A stretch of DNA of 64,000 nucleotides from Bacillaceae bacterium IKA-2 (lineage in GTDB: Bacteria > Bacillota > Bacilli > Bacillales > Anaerobacillaceae). Both the position numbers and the translations under genes were made by a program. The notes beneath the pieces were generated by a model. That model ran no database searches and was not told the DNA's origin. It worked only from the letters and a program-made list of their open reading frames with translations. The stretch covers positions 4,154,001 to 4,218,000 of the forward strand of contig CP134492.1 of assembly GCA_031761875.1 (NCBI GenBank), written 5' to 3'. Below are positions 1 to 7,971 of the stretch, in pieces (the stretch's first letter is position 1; each line of letters starts with the position of its first letter).

Positions 1-420
1 ATTACCATCAATATCATCTACAAAGTCTTCTGGTGAATATAAATCATTAAACGCTTCTAATGGCTTTCCAACTAGGTAGGCAATTGCCTGTTCGTACTGC
101 TGCAAAAACACAAACCCTTCGTCCCCTTCTTCCATTAGACGATAATCATTTTCTCCATGTGCCAACTGTCTGAAACCTACGTCAGTAAACACGTTATCCT
201 CAAGCTCAAACTGAAAACTGACCTGTAATTGATCACGGTCTCCATATATCCCTCTGTATGTTCCATCGTCATATGCAGTTTTACCATCAGGAGTTTCCTC
301 TCCAGCAGGTTCCTCTGTATCAGGCTGTTCTTCTTCAACTGCTGTATCTTCGTTACATCCCATCAAGATTAGTGTAATTGCTAGAAACATCATCATAAAT
401 AATAATGAAATCTTTTTCAT
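1..420 (-). CDS. FMN-binding-type lipoprotein, N-terminal part (3' end outside window)
   Basis: The open frame runs off the left edge, so only the first 140 residues are visible. It opens with Met-Lys-Lys and a hydrophobic stretch ending in a lipobox-like LILMGC, which predicts a lipid-anchored extracytoplasmic protein. An acidic Glu/Pro/Thr linker follows, then a globular start containing DDGTYRGIYGD, a pattern common at the beginning of FMN-binding (PF04205-like) lipoproteins. The flavinylation motif would lie past the edge and cannot be checked. The protein is probably the substrate of the ApbE encoded upstream and carries electrons outside the membrane. It has its own promoter region (462-516). 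Lipoprotein status is fairly sure; the FMN-binding role is inferred from the partial sequence and the neighbours. Confidence 0.6.
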   Translation of the reverse strand, partial: MKKISLLFMMMFLAITLILMGCNEDTAVEEEQPDTEEPAGEETPDGKTAYDDGTYRGIYGDRDQLQVSFQFELEDNVFTDVGFRQLAHGENDYRLMEEGDEGFVFLQQYEQAIAYLVGKPLEAFNDLYSPEDFVDDIDGN

Positions 421-461
421 AACTATTCCCCTCCATTTATATGTTTTTCACTTGCATAAAA

Positions 462-516
462 AATATAACATGATTGTGAAAAACTATGGTGGTGACATAT
501 GTCCTTCAATATGTCT
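462..516 (-). promoter_or_regulatory. candidate activator site plus -10 for the lipoprotein gene
   Basis: On the minus strand a 24-bp element (493-516) contains GGACATATGTCA preceded by a second GACATAT half. After exactly 25 nt comes a TATATT hexamer (462-467). There is no good -35, as expected at an activator-dependent promoter, and the element would be centred near -43. The same element with the same spacing occurs upstream of apbE (5834-5888). The response regulator encoded at 584-1201 is the obvious candidate protein, by inference only. Confidence 0.5.
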
Positions 517-583
517 TACCTGTGTCTTAACTTGAAGATTAGATAATAATGACATTATACCTTGCTCAAGAGTAGATTTTTCC

Positions 584-1201
584 TTATAAACCCCGTTGTC
601 TAATCCAGAAACTAGCAGCTTCTGTTCTATTGGCCACATTTATTTTTTTAAAAATTCTACTAATATTATTCCGCACCGTTTTTTCGGCCATGTTTAGACT
701 ATCGGCAATTTCTTTGTTAACTTTCCCCAATGAAATCATGTCCAGAATAAGGATTTCCTTATTGCTTAAATTAAGTTGTTTTCCTCGTTGGTTTTCAGTG
801 ACCGTAACCACTGATCCCAAAGTATTCTTCCCTCTAGATACTGAAAAAATGGTTGAAATCAATTGTTCGCTCTCTATGTCCTTTAACAAATATGCATCTG
901 CACCAGCTTTGGTCGCTTCTAGGATAATATCATCATTGGCAAAAGCCGTGAGAATGATTATTTTGATATCTGGGTACATCCTTTTTATTTTTTGGCACCC
1001 AATAATCCCATCTCCGTCAGGCAATTTAAAGTCAAGTAAAACTAGATCTGGTTTTTTTTGACTTATTAACTCCACTGCTTCGTTCAGATTACCAGCCTCA
1101 CCGCAAATCACAATCTCTTTATCTAACTCCAAAAACATTTTCAAACCCCTGCGAACAACACTGTGATCATCAACGATGAATACATTTATCCTGTTACTCA
1201 T
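584..1201 (-). CDS. NarL/FixJ-family response regulator
   Basis: This 205-residue protein has an N-terminal receiver domain with acidic pair D11-D12, phosphoacceptor D57 in LVLLDFKL and a conserved Lys in LLKD. A C-terminal LuxR-type helix-turn-helix lies at about residues 140-200 (NKEIADSLNMAEKTVRNNI). It is the partner of the histidine kinase gene just upstream. The kinase stop codon TGA lies inside this gene's Shine-Dalgarno GGAGGTGA, so translation is probably coupled. The position between the apbE/Gx operon and the lipoprotein gene suggests that it controls these genes. It resembles NreC/DegU/LiaR regulators, but no specific orthologue can be named. Confidence 0.9.
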   Translation of the reverse strand: MSNRINVFIVDDHSVVRRGLKMFLELDKEIVICGEAGNLNEAVELISQKKPDLVLLDFKLPDGDGIIGCQKIKRMYPDIKIIILTAFANDDIILEATKAGADAYLLKDIESEQLISTIFSVSRGKNTLGSVVTVTENQRGKQLNLSNKEILILDMISLGKVNKEIADSLNMAEKTVRNNISRIFKKINVANRTEAASFWIRQRGL

Positions 1202-1205
1202 CCTC

Positions 1206-2603
1206 TCACCTCCAAGGTATTAAAAGCTCAACTTCAGTACCTGATTTCCGATTGCGAATATTTAATGTGCCACCAATTTGCTCTGCTCGCTCACTCATAG
1301 CTTTAAATCCAAAATGAATTAGTGGATTCACATTATCCAAAGAAAATCCTGCTCCGTTATCAATTATCTTAATATGAAGAGCATTTGACTTTGACTCCAT
1401 TTCTATCTTTATAAACGTACCTCTAGAATGTTTAACTGAATTGCTAACAGCTTCTTGAACTATATAAAAGATGTTGGTTGATTCTTTCGTCGACAACTCA
1501 TTATCTAAAAGCGAGTCATGATCGTCTAAAGAAACTACAATGCTTTCTCCATAGTTACTATCAAAGCTTTCAACCAGTAACATGATCCTATTTTTCAACT
1601 CTTTTAACTGTATTTGCTCAATAGTAGAATCGGAAATAAATTCTCTAGTTTTTTTAATTGCATCTCCTAAATCGACTATTACTTCTTGGTATGTCTCAGC
1701 TATTTGAGCTGAGTAAGCATCACCGGTTGTTTTTTTATGCAAATATTTAATTTTTAAAGTGGCTGCGTACATATTTTGGATGATACTGTCATGAACCTCC
1801 ATTCCAAGATTCTTTCTCTCTTCAGAAGCTATTTTTTGCTGTTCTAACTTCTTCATTCTTGCTTTTCTTTCCAATCCAAAAGTATTGATTACCTGAACTA
1901 GCACATAGACAATCCCAACTCCAATTACTATCTTTAATACCTGAACTGGAAAACCTACCCATTCAAAAAACATTCTATTATTAATTACGCTTGCTGGAAA
2001 AAAATCCATTTCCTTTATTATGAGACCATCAACCAATCCATAAATTAAAAAAATTGCTGCCAATCGTTTATATTTGACCTGCACATCATATAATTTTTTC
2101 TTGTTCGTCATAGTTGCTTGGCGATATAATGCCCAAGCCGTTAGGATACTAGCTGGAAATGCCATGAAATATCGCACTAAAACGCTGTTATACTTTTGAT
2201 GTAACAGATGGTAATCCAGACCATATTGAGCTATCAGCGCCAACAATCCAGTTACCCAAATAGCCAGTATAAAAACAGGCAGCATTCTGACAATTAACCA
2301 GTATTTGCCGCTCTTATCTAGCAGACTGATACCAAAATACAATAGAAAGCTAAATGAAACTGCTTTGAGTAGCTGTTTGATATAAAAAAGATATACGTAT
2401 TCGTCCTGATACATATTTGTAATCACAACCATAGTAACCCACTCTGATAAACCATGTATGATCCCAAAAGCACCAAGGTACTTAAGGGATTTTACTAGCG
2501 CATTTTGGGCAACTACTTGTTCCTTTTTACCACTAGCGTAAATTCCCATTGCTATAAATACCAACCCATATAATAAATAAATAAAAAAGTAATACCTATC
2601 CAT
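1206..2603 (-). CDS. membrane histidine kinase, NreB/DegS type (HisKA_3)
   Basis: The 465-residue protein has about six or seven hydrophobic segments in its first 240 residues, so the sensor is a multi-pass membrane domain rather than a periplasmic loop. A short coiled stretch leads to a HisKA_3 dimerisation domain with the phosphorylated His near residue 270 (GMEVHDSII). A HATPase domain follows, with an N box at YIVQEAVSNSVKHSRG and a G box at DNGAGF. It has a strong AAGGAG ribosome site and sits 11 bp after the EcfT-like gene, in one apparent operon. The co-encoded flavin-export and electron-transfer proteins suggest a redox, quinone or flavin-related membrane signal. That is inference; the sensor domain has no family I recognise. 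Confidence 0.88.
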   Translation of the reverse strand: MDRYYFFIYLLYGLVFIAMGIYASGKKEQVVAQNALVKSLKYLGAFGIIHGLSEWVTMVVITNMYQDEYVYLFYIKQLLKAVSFSFLLYFGISLLDKSGKYWLIVRMLPVFILAIWVTGLLALIAQYGLDYHLLHQKYNSVLVRYFMAFPASILTAWALYRQATMTNKKKLYDVQVKYKRLAAIFLIYGLVDGLIIKEMDFFPASVINNRMFFEWVGFPVQVLKIVIGVGIVYVLVQVINTFGLERKARMKKLEQQKIASEERKNLGMEVHDSIIQNMYAATLKIKYLHKKTTGDAYSAQIAETYQEVIVDLGDAIKKTREFISDSTIEQIQLKELKNRIMLLVESFDSNYGESIVVSLDDHDSLLDNELSTKESTNIFYIVQEAVSNSVKHSRGTFIKIEMESKSNALHIKIIDNGAGFSLDNVNPLIHFGFKAMSERAEQIGGTLNIRNRKSGTEVELLIPWR

Positions 2604-2614
2604 TTATCTACTCC

Positions 2615-3376
2615 TTAGACAACCTGATTTTCAAAAAATATCATACTTCCAATTAACACAACAAAGCTGATTACTAGTAATACTTCCCTTTTGGAAATTT
2701 TGCATTTGTAGTTAAAAAGGTCTTTAGATTCTACCTGCCTGACGTACTCTTCTACTTCATCTAAGCGTTGAAATGAATCTACAATAAATGATACCAAGAC
2801 ATCGCTAATTACGTTTATCTTGCTTTTCCATGAACTTTTTTTAGTTAATTTACCCATACTTCCAGTAAAGCTCTTCTTTACCTCCGGGGCTAACTCCTTT
2901 AACTCCTTTATTACACACATAATAACCTTCAAAAAGTCTGTAACGGGCACCCCCATTCGCTTTAGGGGCGACAATACTCTATCAAAAACTCCGACAACAT
3001 CTACTGTTGACGTCGAAAAAAAATACAAGCTGCTTGCATACCATAAAAGAAATAACTGAATCAACCTCAGCGCTACTTCTTGATAAGAACCATAAACCAT
3101 AGCCATATCACTGCCAGTTACTTTAGAAACCAGAGTAGCCATTAACAATCCAAAAATGTAGGGAACAATAATGATGAACATGTACAACGCCATGCTTTTC
3201 ATCATATCACGCATCGAAGCTCCATAAAAAAATGTTGTCAGTAGAAGATACCCCGCCAATATTATAAAGTTGATCTGACTAGTTATTAGAAAAGGAATGA
3301 TCCCTAAAACAAAAGCAATTGACAGCTTGACTCCACTGTCAATTGTCCAAAACTCCTTTTTTTTCCATCTCATCAA
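2615..3376 (-). CDS. EcfT/CbiQ-like transporter transmembrane protein (FmnA-like)
   Basis: This is a 253-residue protein with about five membrane segments and a central basic cytoplasmic part (ELKELAPEVKKSFTGSMGK and DEVEEYVRQVESKDLF). The layout is that of energy-coupling-factor T components, which join an S component to the ATPases. No ATPase or S-component gene is adjacent, so it would have to share general EcfA proteins. In Listeria monocytogenes an EcfT-like protein, FmnA, works with RibU to move flavin outward for ApbE/FmnB. The apbE gene in the same operon makes that role plausible here. Its start overlaps the end of the upstream Gx gene by about 38 bp in another frame, pointing to translational coupling. 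Confidence 0.7.
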   Translation of the reverse strand: MMRWKKKEFWTIDSGVKLSIAFVLGIIPFLITSQINFIILAGYLLLTTFFYGASMRDMMKSMALYMFIIIVPYIFGLLMATLVSKVTGSDMAMVYGSYQEVALRLIQLFLLWYASSLYFFSTSTVDVVGVFDRVLSPLKRMGVPVTDFLKVIMCVIKELKELAPEVKKSFTGSMGKLTKKSSWKSKINVISDVLVSFIVDSFQRLDEVEEYVRQVESKDLFNYKCKISKREVLLVISFVVLIGSMIFFENQVV

Positions 3377-3851
3377 TGACCCGCTCCCCTATACTGCCTG
3401 TTATATAACCGGTAAATACAGCTGCTACTAACAAAATTGGTAAATAATAAAAAATAACAACTTGTCCTAAAATCAAGGAAGCCACAACAATCTGGGTTGT
3501 ATTATGAACGAGAGCTCCTGCTATGCTGATTCCTTTAATACTAAACATATTAGAAAATTTCTTGTATAGTACCGCCATAACAATGGCGCTCAAGATACCA
3601 GCAGTCAAACTAAATGCCAGCGTCAAAACTCCTCTCGTCAGAACAGCTACGACCATACAGCGGATAACGACAACATTTAGTACATATCTAAAACCCAGAA
3701 ATACAATTGCTAGTAGCGTGATAATATTTGCTAGCCCTAATTTTATTCCAGGTATTGGTAATGGTACGAAAATAAAAAATTCCAATAGCGAAATCAAAAT
3801 TGCATTGGTAACGAGGATAATTATAATGCCATACCTTTTATGTTTATTCAT
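3339..3851 (-). CDS. Gx transporter / EetB-like membrane protein (Hpre_diP_synt_I family)
   Basis: The protein is about 170 residues of mostly hydrophobic sequence with four to six membrane helices. It includes PLPIPGIKLGLANIITLLAI, the signature segment of proteins once annotated as heptaprenyl diphosphate synthase component I and now called Gx or EetB. I start it at the ATG at 3851 because GGTAGGT precedes it; an upstream ATG at 3902 has no ribosome site. In Listeria the EetA/EetB pair is needed for extracellular electron transfer. Here it is separated from the EetA-like gene by a strong hairpin (4024-4076). Family assignment is firm; function follows by analogy. Confidence 0.8.
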   Translation of the reverse strand: MNKHKRYGIIIILVTNAILISLLEFFIFVPLPIPGIKLGLANIITLLAIVFLGFRYVLNVVVIRCMVVAVLTRGVLTLAFSLTAGILSAIVMAVLYKKFSNMFSIKGISIAGALVHNTTQIVVASLILGQVVIFYYLPILLVAAVFTGYITGSIGERVIDEMEKKGVLDN

Positions 3852-4009
3852 AGCTATACCTACCCTTTTCCCTAATTTTCTTAATGAAAATGCCAGGATC
3901 ATACTAGCTGAGAACTCATCCTAACTTCCCTAGAACATAGGGATCAGATCGAGTCTCAACCCGACCAAATTGTGGAAGTTTTCACCTACGCTTACTCTTT
4001 GAGATAGGG

Positions 4010-4088
4010 CCTTAGGCATCTTCAAAAAAATAATGGATCAGTATGATGAATTTCTCCTTTGATCCATTATTTTTTTTACAATGCCTTA
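4010..4088. repeat. dispersed palindromic repeat, family B copy 1 (possible terminator)
   Basis: The core is a perfect 17-bp inverted repeat (4024-4040 with 4060-4076) with A/T tracts on both sides and a 19-nt loop, so it could act as a terminator on either strand. The flanks CCTTAGGCATCTTC and ATGCCTTA match copies near 18323, 30697 and 48759. It lies inside the apbE operon and could reduce transcription past the NusG domain II gene. Confidence 0.7.
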
Positions 4089-4122
4089 ATCCTTCGCTTG
4101 CAAGATCGTTTGATTACAGTTT

Positions 4123-4500
4123 CTATGTTACAGACACCACTATTCTAGAAGGCATACACGCTGCAATATGTCCCTCTCTTGTCAACCATCCAGTGTTAAC
4201 GCATATCTTGTCAGTACATCCCGAACTCAAAAACCGTATTTTTCCTGGCTTGACCTCAATTGTTACTTTAATTCCTTCCTCAAAATAAATGTATTCTGTA
4301 TCAGTAATCGAATTGAGATCTATTTCTGCGATGATTTCCCCTTCTCTTTTAACCTTTGCCTTCAACGGATCACCCTCCTCTCTTGTTAATCTGCTGATCC
4401 AATTTGAACTCCCAGTCCACAAAAATAAACCTCCAGCAACAGTCCCTGTAAATAAAAGCATCAAAAAATCGCCACGTTTCATCTTTTTTGATTGTTTCAC
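4123..4500 (-). CDS. NusG domain II membrane protein (EetA-like)
   Basis: This 125-residue protein has one N-terminal membrane segment (FLMLLFTGTVAGGLFLW) and an extracytoplasmic domain. The domain shows the pattern SGCTDKICVNTGW with a later AACMPSR, typical of the NusG domain II family. The two Cys separated by four residues and the third Cys are conserved in this family. I start it at the GTG at 4500 because AGGTGGGG lies five bases upstream. In Listeria the equivalent protein, EetA, is membrane-bound and needed for extracellular electron transfer. It is 72 bp downstream of apbE in the same direction. Confidence 0.8.
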   Translation of the reverse strand: MKQSKKMKRGDFLMLLFTGTVAGGLFLWTGSSNWISRLTREEGDPLKAKVKREGEIIAEIDLNSITDTEYIYFEEGIKVTIEVKPGKIRFLSSGCTDKICVNTGWLTREGHIAACMPSRIVVSVT

Positions 4501-4572
4501 ACATACCCCACCTTTTGGCATCTCTAAGAAAATAGTGCCTGATCTGTTTACTTTTTTGTCTTTCTTTAATCT

Positions 4573-5631
4573 TTACATACTATCTTTCATTCCCTCTGTA
4601 GTTTTTACTGTATTATCCTTCAATACCCAAAGTGCCTCGATTCCATCTAAGCTGTCCACAAGATCCCGGCCTTGTTCATAAGGCAACAAAAAGAGCTCTG
4701 TAGCTAAAAATTCTGCTACACCTGAATCATCTGCCAAAACAGTAACCCCACGGTGATAATTCCCAGGCATCAGCGTTTCTGCATCAATAATGTGATGAAC
4801 ACGTAAATCTTCAATCATTACATACCTCTGATAATCACCACTAGTATCTAGCGATTTACCCTCAGTATGCACTCTTGCTAAGATGCCTGTTTCATCTAAA
4901 GCATGTGGTTTTTCAGGGTTTTGAATCCCGACTGTCCAATGTTCTCTTTCTGTATCATGTCGTTTCCCTAACACCTTCCAGTTTCCTCCTGATATAATCA
5001 CACCAGAAGTAAATCCTTTTTCAATCATTTCCCTACCTACGACTTCTGCGGCATATCCTTTTGCTACAGCACCAAAATCCAAACTCATATTTTCATCTGC
5101 CAAAAATACTGTCATAGATTCTTGATCAACAATTATATCATCAATATTTACATGTAATGAAGCTGTTTCTAGTTGCGACATTGGAGGCAATGTCGCATAA
5201 TCGGGGTTTTTCCTTGCCTGTTCGATGCTTTCATCCCATACTTCTAGCAAACTTCCAACAGCTATATTCATTTTCCCATAGGTCCGTCCATGCCATTCTT
5301 TAGAGAAGACAATCAAATCGATAATTTCCTGCTCCACCTTGACCGGCTCAGCACCAGCATTATTATTTATTGTCTTAATATTGTTAACGCCTTCATATTC
5401 TTGATACTTGTCAAATAACTTATGAAATCTCTGGAACCGTTTCTGAATTTCACTGACGTACTCCAAAAACTCCTCTTCCGAACTTGTGTAGCCGATAACC
5501 TGTACTACTGTATCAAATGTATCTAGAAAATTTGTTGAGTACTTATGATACTCTTGTTCTTCAGTCTGAGAACTGCATGCTGTTAGTAACAACAGCAAAA
5601 TCGAAATAAATGTGACCACCATTTTTTTCAT
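4573..5631 (-). CDS. apbE: ApbE-family FAD:protein FMN transferase lipoprotein
   Basis: The start at 5631 gives a 352-residue protein with a GAGGT ribosome site seven bases upstream; an ATG further upstream adds an unlikely extension. The N-terminus is a lipoprotein signal ending in LLLTACSS. The ApbE domain follows, with LDFGAVAKGYAAEVV (the flavin and Mg-binding region), SGGNWKVLGKR and HHIIDAETLMPG. The enzyme cleaves extracellular FAD and attaches FMN to a Thr in partner proteins. The FMN-binding-type lipoprotein at 1-420 is the likely substrate. It is the first gene of the operon that continues to the response regulator. In Listeria the same role is called FmnB. Confidence 0.93.
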   Translation of the reverse strand: MKKMVVTFISILLLLLTACSSQTEEQEYHKYSTNFLDTFDTVVQVIGYTSSEEEFLEYVSEIQKRFQRFHKLFDKYQEYEGVNNIKTINNNAGAEPVKVEQEIIDLIVFSKEWHGRTYGKMNIAVGSLLEVWDESIEQARKNPDYATLPPMSQLETASLHVNIDDIIVDQESMTVFLADENMSLDFGAVAKGYAAEVVGREMIEKGFTSGVIISGGNWKVLGKRHDTEREHWTVGIQNPEKPHALDETGILARVHTEGKSLDTSGDYQRYVMIEDLRVHHIIDAETLMPGNYHRGVTVLADDSGVAEFLATELFLLPYEQGRDLVDSLDGIEALWVLKDNTVKTTEGMKDSM

Positions 5632-5833
5632 CGATACTACCTCTTTTCTATTGATGTCGGTACCTTGAAAGACGACCATTCCTCGACGGCCCCGTCTTAA
5701 ATAATCCCCTCAGCATATTTTTATTTTACGGTAATTATCACCACAAAGTGAGAAAATTTTACTATTACTAAATAGTAGATTCTTTTTTTCTAAAAAAGTG
5801 ATCTTTTAAAAAGGATTAGACTTCCCCTTTTAT

Positions 5834-5888
5834 ATTCTAACTCTTTTCTTTTTCTATCATCAGATGACATTTGTCCCTAAATATGACA
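5834..5888 (-). promoter_or_regulatory. candidate activator site plus -10 for the apbE operon
   Basis: On the minus strand, GGACAAATGTCA preceded by a TCATAT half forms a 24-bp element (5865-5888). It is followed after exactly 25 nt by TAGAAT (5834-5839). It matches the element at 493-516 at 19 of 24 positions by my count, with identical spacing. This predicts an mRNA leader of about 195 nt before apbE. Within that leader, 5760-5777 carries the dyad TACTATT-ACTA-AATAGTA. Confidence 0.5.
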
Positions 5889-6394
5889 AGATTAATTCAA
5901 ACTCTTAGAAAAAAGCATCTTTACAGAGTTTAGTTAGTGTCCAAATGATTTTATTTAAATATACCAATTTCTAATATATCCCAATTATACCGACACTCTG
6001 GGTGTGTCGATTCTCCCGTTCCTCTATAGTGGAGACCATGTAGTAAGTAAATATACTAAAGAAGCCACTTTGAGTATTGAAATGTATGATTTAGAAAAGA
6101 CTTAGATATAACATTGTAAGGTTTTTGTCATGACAATAATACCTAGTATGACTGTTATCCAAAGATGATAAATACCAATAGTATCACGTTTTTTTCATAT
6201 TTCTTTTCTTAATTTTCATTTATCCTAGTATACAAGATTTTTTCCAAAGTGCTTTCCTCCCCTTTCATTTATCCAATCCGCTGAACATTTGATTTCTATT
6301 TGTTAGATCACCACGTCTAGCCATAAACACCTTCCATTCTCAATGTGCAGCACAAAATTCTGAGTTATTTTTGTCGTGTTAAGAAAACAGAAAA
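5889..6394. other. intergenic region upstream of the apbE promoter
   Basis: About 500 bp of AT-rich sequence between the apbE promoter and the tRNA terminator. I find no ORF with a ribosome site and no recognisable RNA. Checked for FMN riboswitch and T-box core sequences; none seen. Confidence 0.5.
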
Positions 6395-6422
6395 AAGACC
6401 TCAACATAATCGTTGAAGTCTT
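6395..6422 (-). terminator. intrinsic terminator of the tRNA cluster
   Basis: Read on the minus strand, AAGACTTCAAC pairs with GTTGAGGTCTT (one mismatch) and is followed by a T run. It lies 20 bp after the last tRNA and ends the long rRNA-tRNA transcript. Confidence 0.85.
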
Positions 6423-6441
6423 AATTTTACTACGTTTTAAG

Positions 6442-6523
6442 TACCGGTAGTCGGAATCGAACCGACACTCCTTGCGGAACACGATTTTGAGTCGTGCGCG
6501 TCTACCAGTTCCGCCACACCGGC
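6442..6523 (-). tRNA. tRNA-Leu (CAA)
   Basis: Class II tRNA with a long variable arm. The anticodon loop CTCAAAA gives CAA. It is the last of 16 tRNAs and the only one whose 3' CCA is not encoded, since the sequence after the discriminator A is CTT. Confidence 0.93.
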
Positions 6524-6673
6524 ATATCTTTAGTATAAAATACACAGAATTAGTTGTGTTAAAACTAATTGTCTATTTCGTTATTACAAACTACTTAGCA
6601 AAAATAGATGCTCCTCTTCCACTTTGTTTGCTCTTCGCAAACTTACAGTGAAACAACAAAAATTCAAATAAAA

Positions 6674-6763
6674 TGGTACCGAGAGCCGGACTTGAACCGG
6701 CACGATAGTCACCTACCGCAGGATTTTAAGTCCTGTGTGTCTACCACTTCCACCACCCCGGCA
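6674..6763 (-). tRNA. tRNA-Leu (TAA)
   Basis: Class II tRNA with anticodon loop CTTAAAA and stem CAGGA/TCCTG. CCA is encoded. Confidence 0.95.
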
Positions 6764-6792
6764 CAACAACTAAAAAGACTTATATAAAAAAT

Positions 6793-6866
6793 TGGAGGCG
6801 GCACCCGGATTTGAACCGGGGATAGGGGTTTTGCAGACCCGTGCCTTACCACTTGGCTATGCCGCC
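6793..6866 (-). tRNA. tRNA-Cys (GCA)
   Basis: Cloverleaf with anticodon loop CTGCAAA, discriminator T and encoded CCA. Confidence 0.95.
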
Positions 6867-6879
6867 TCGATTTTGAAAT

Positions 6880-6954
6880 TGGAGCGGAAGACGAGATTCG
6901 AACTCGCGACCCCCACCTTGGCAAGGTGGTGTTCTACCACTGAACTACTCCCGC
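6880..6954 (-). tRNA. tRNA-Gly (GCC)
   Basis: Anticodon loop TTGCCAA between CACCT/AGGTG; encoded CCA. Confidence 0.95.
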
Positions 6955-6961
6955 ATAAAAA

Positions 6962-7036
6962 TGGCTGGGCTAGAAGGATTCGAACCTTCGCATGACGGAG
7001 TCAAAGTCCGATGCCTTACCGCTTGGCTATAGCCCA
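6962..7036 (-). tRNA. tRNA-Gln (TTG)
   Basis: Acceptor TGGGCTA/TAGCCCA, anticodon loop CTTTGAC, encoded CCA. Confidence 0.95.
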
Positions 7037-7058
7037 ATAAAAACTTATATTATTTAAA

Positions 7059-7135
7059 TGGGGCGACTGATGGGTCTCGAACCCACGAATGCCGGAACCA
7101 CAATCCGGTGCGTTAACCCCTTCGCCACAATCGCC
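7059..7135 (-). tRNA. tRNA-His (GTG)
   Basis: Anticodon GTG. The extra 5' G opposite discriminator C that marks tRNA-His is encoded. CCA present. Confidence 0.94.
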
Positions 7136-7155
7136 ATTTCAATGTATTTATATTT

Positions 7156-7229
7156 TGGCAGGGGCAGTAGGAATTGAACCCACACTGGAGGTTTTGGAGA
7201 CCTCAGTTCTACCTTTAAACTATGCCCCT
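7156..7229 (-). tRNA. tRNA-Trp (CCA)
   Basis: Anticodon loop CTCCAAA between GAGGT/ACCTC; encoded 3' CCA. Confidence 0.95.
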
Positions 7230-7241
7230 ATAGTAAATAAA

Positions 7242-7326
7242 TGGTGGAGGGGGACGGGTTCGAACCGCCGAACCCGTAGGGAGCGGATTTACAGTCCGCC
7301 GCGTTTAGCCACTTCGCTACCCCTCC
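7242..7326 (-). tRNA. tRNA-Tyr (GTA)
   Basis: Class II tRNA with anticodon loop CTGTAAA; encoded CCA. A spacer of about 150 bp without a visible gene separates it from tRNA-Thr. Confidence 0.95.
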
Positions 7327-7475
7327 ATAATAACTATAATTAATATTACATACTATTAGAATTTCCGTCAAGTAGTGTAACTAAAAGAATTCCATTCTTA
7401 AATTATTAGTAACAATAAAACAATTTTTTAATGTGATTACTGTTAATCCATGTCTGTAAAAAAATATGCTAGCCA

Positions 7476-7551
<76 letters not shown>

Positions 7552-7571
7552 AAATGCATAAATAAAAAAAG

Positions 7572-7647
<76 letters not shown>

Positions 7648-7669
7648 ATTAAAATTTTCTATAAAAAAA

Positions 7670-7745
7670 TGGCGGACCCGACCGGGATCGAACCGGCGAT
7701 CTCCTGCGTGACAGGCAGGCATGTTAACCGCTACACCACGGGTCC
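7670..7745 (-). tRNA. tRNA-Asp (GTC)
   Basis: Anticodon loop CTGTCAC, discriminator G, encoded CCA. Confidence 0.95.
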
Positions 7746-7766
7746 ACAATTAAGATGTTTAAGATT

Positions 7767-7843
<77 letters not shown>

Positions 7844-7887
7844 ATAATATAAAGTACTTAATCTAATTGCTCTAGTTTATTTCTAGA

Positions 7888-7963
7888 TGGTGGAGGATGA
7901 CGGGCTCGAACCGCCGACCCCCTGCTTGTAAGGCAGGTGCTCTCCCAGCTGAGCTAATCCTCC
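7888..7963 (-). tRNA. tRNA-Val (TAC)
   Basis: Anticodon loop CTTACAA between CCTGC/GCAGG; encoded CCA. Confidence 0.95.
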
Positions 7964-7971
7964 AGTATAAT

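Noticed and set aside
4043..4681. Plus-strand open frames opposite the EetA-like and apbE genes
   Set aside because: They are reverse-strand shadows of well-supported genes and lack ribosome sites.
5632..5830. FMN riboswitch upstream of apbE
   Set aside because: The conserved FMN riboswitch core words are not present on either strand.
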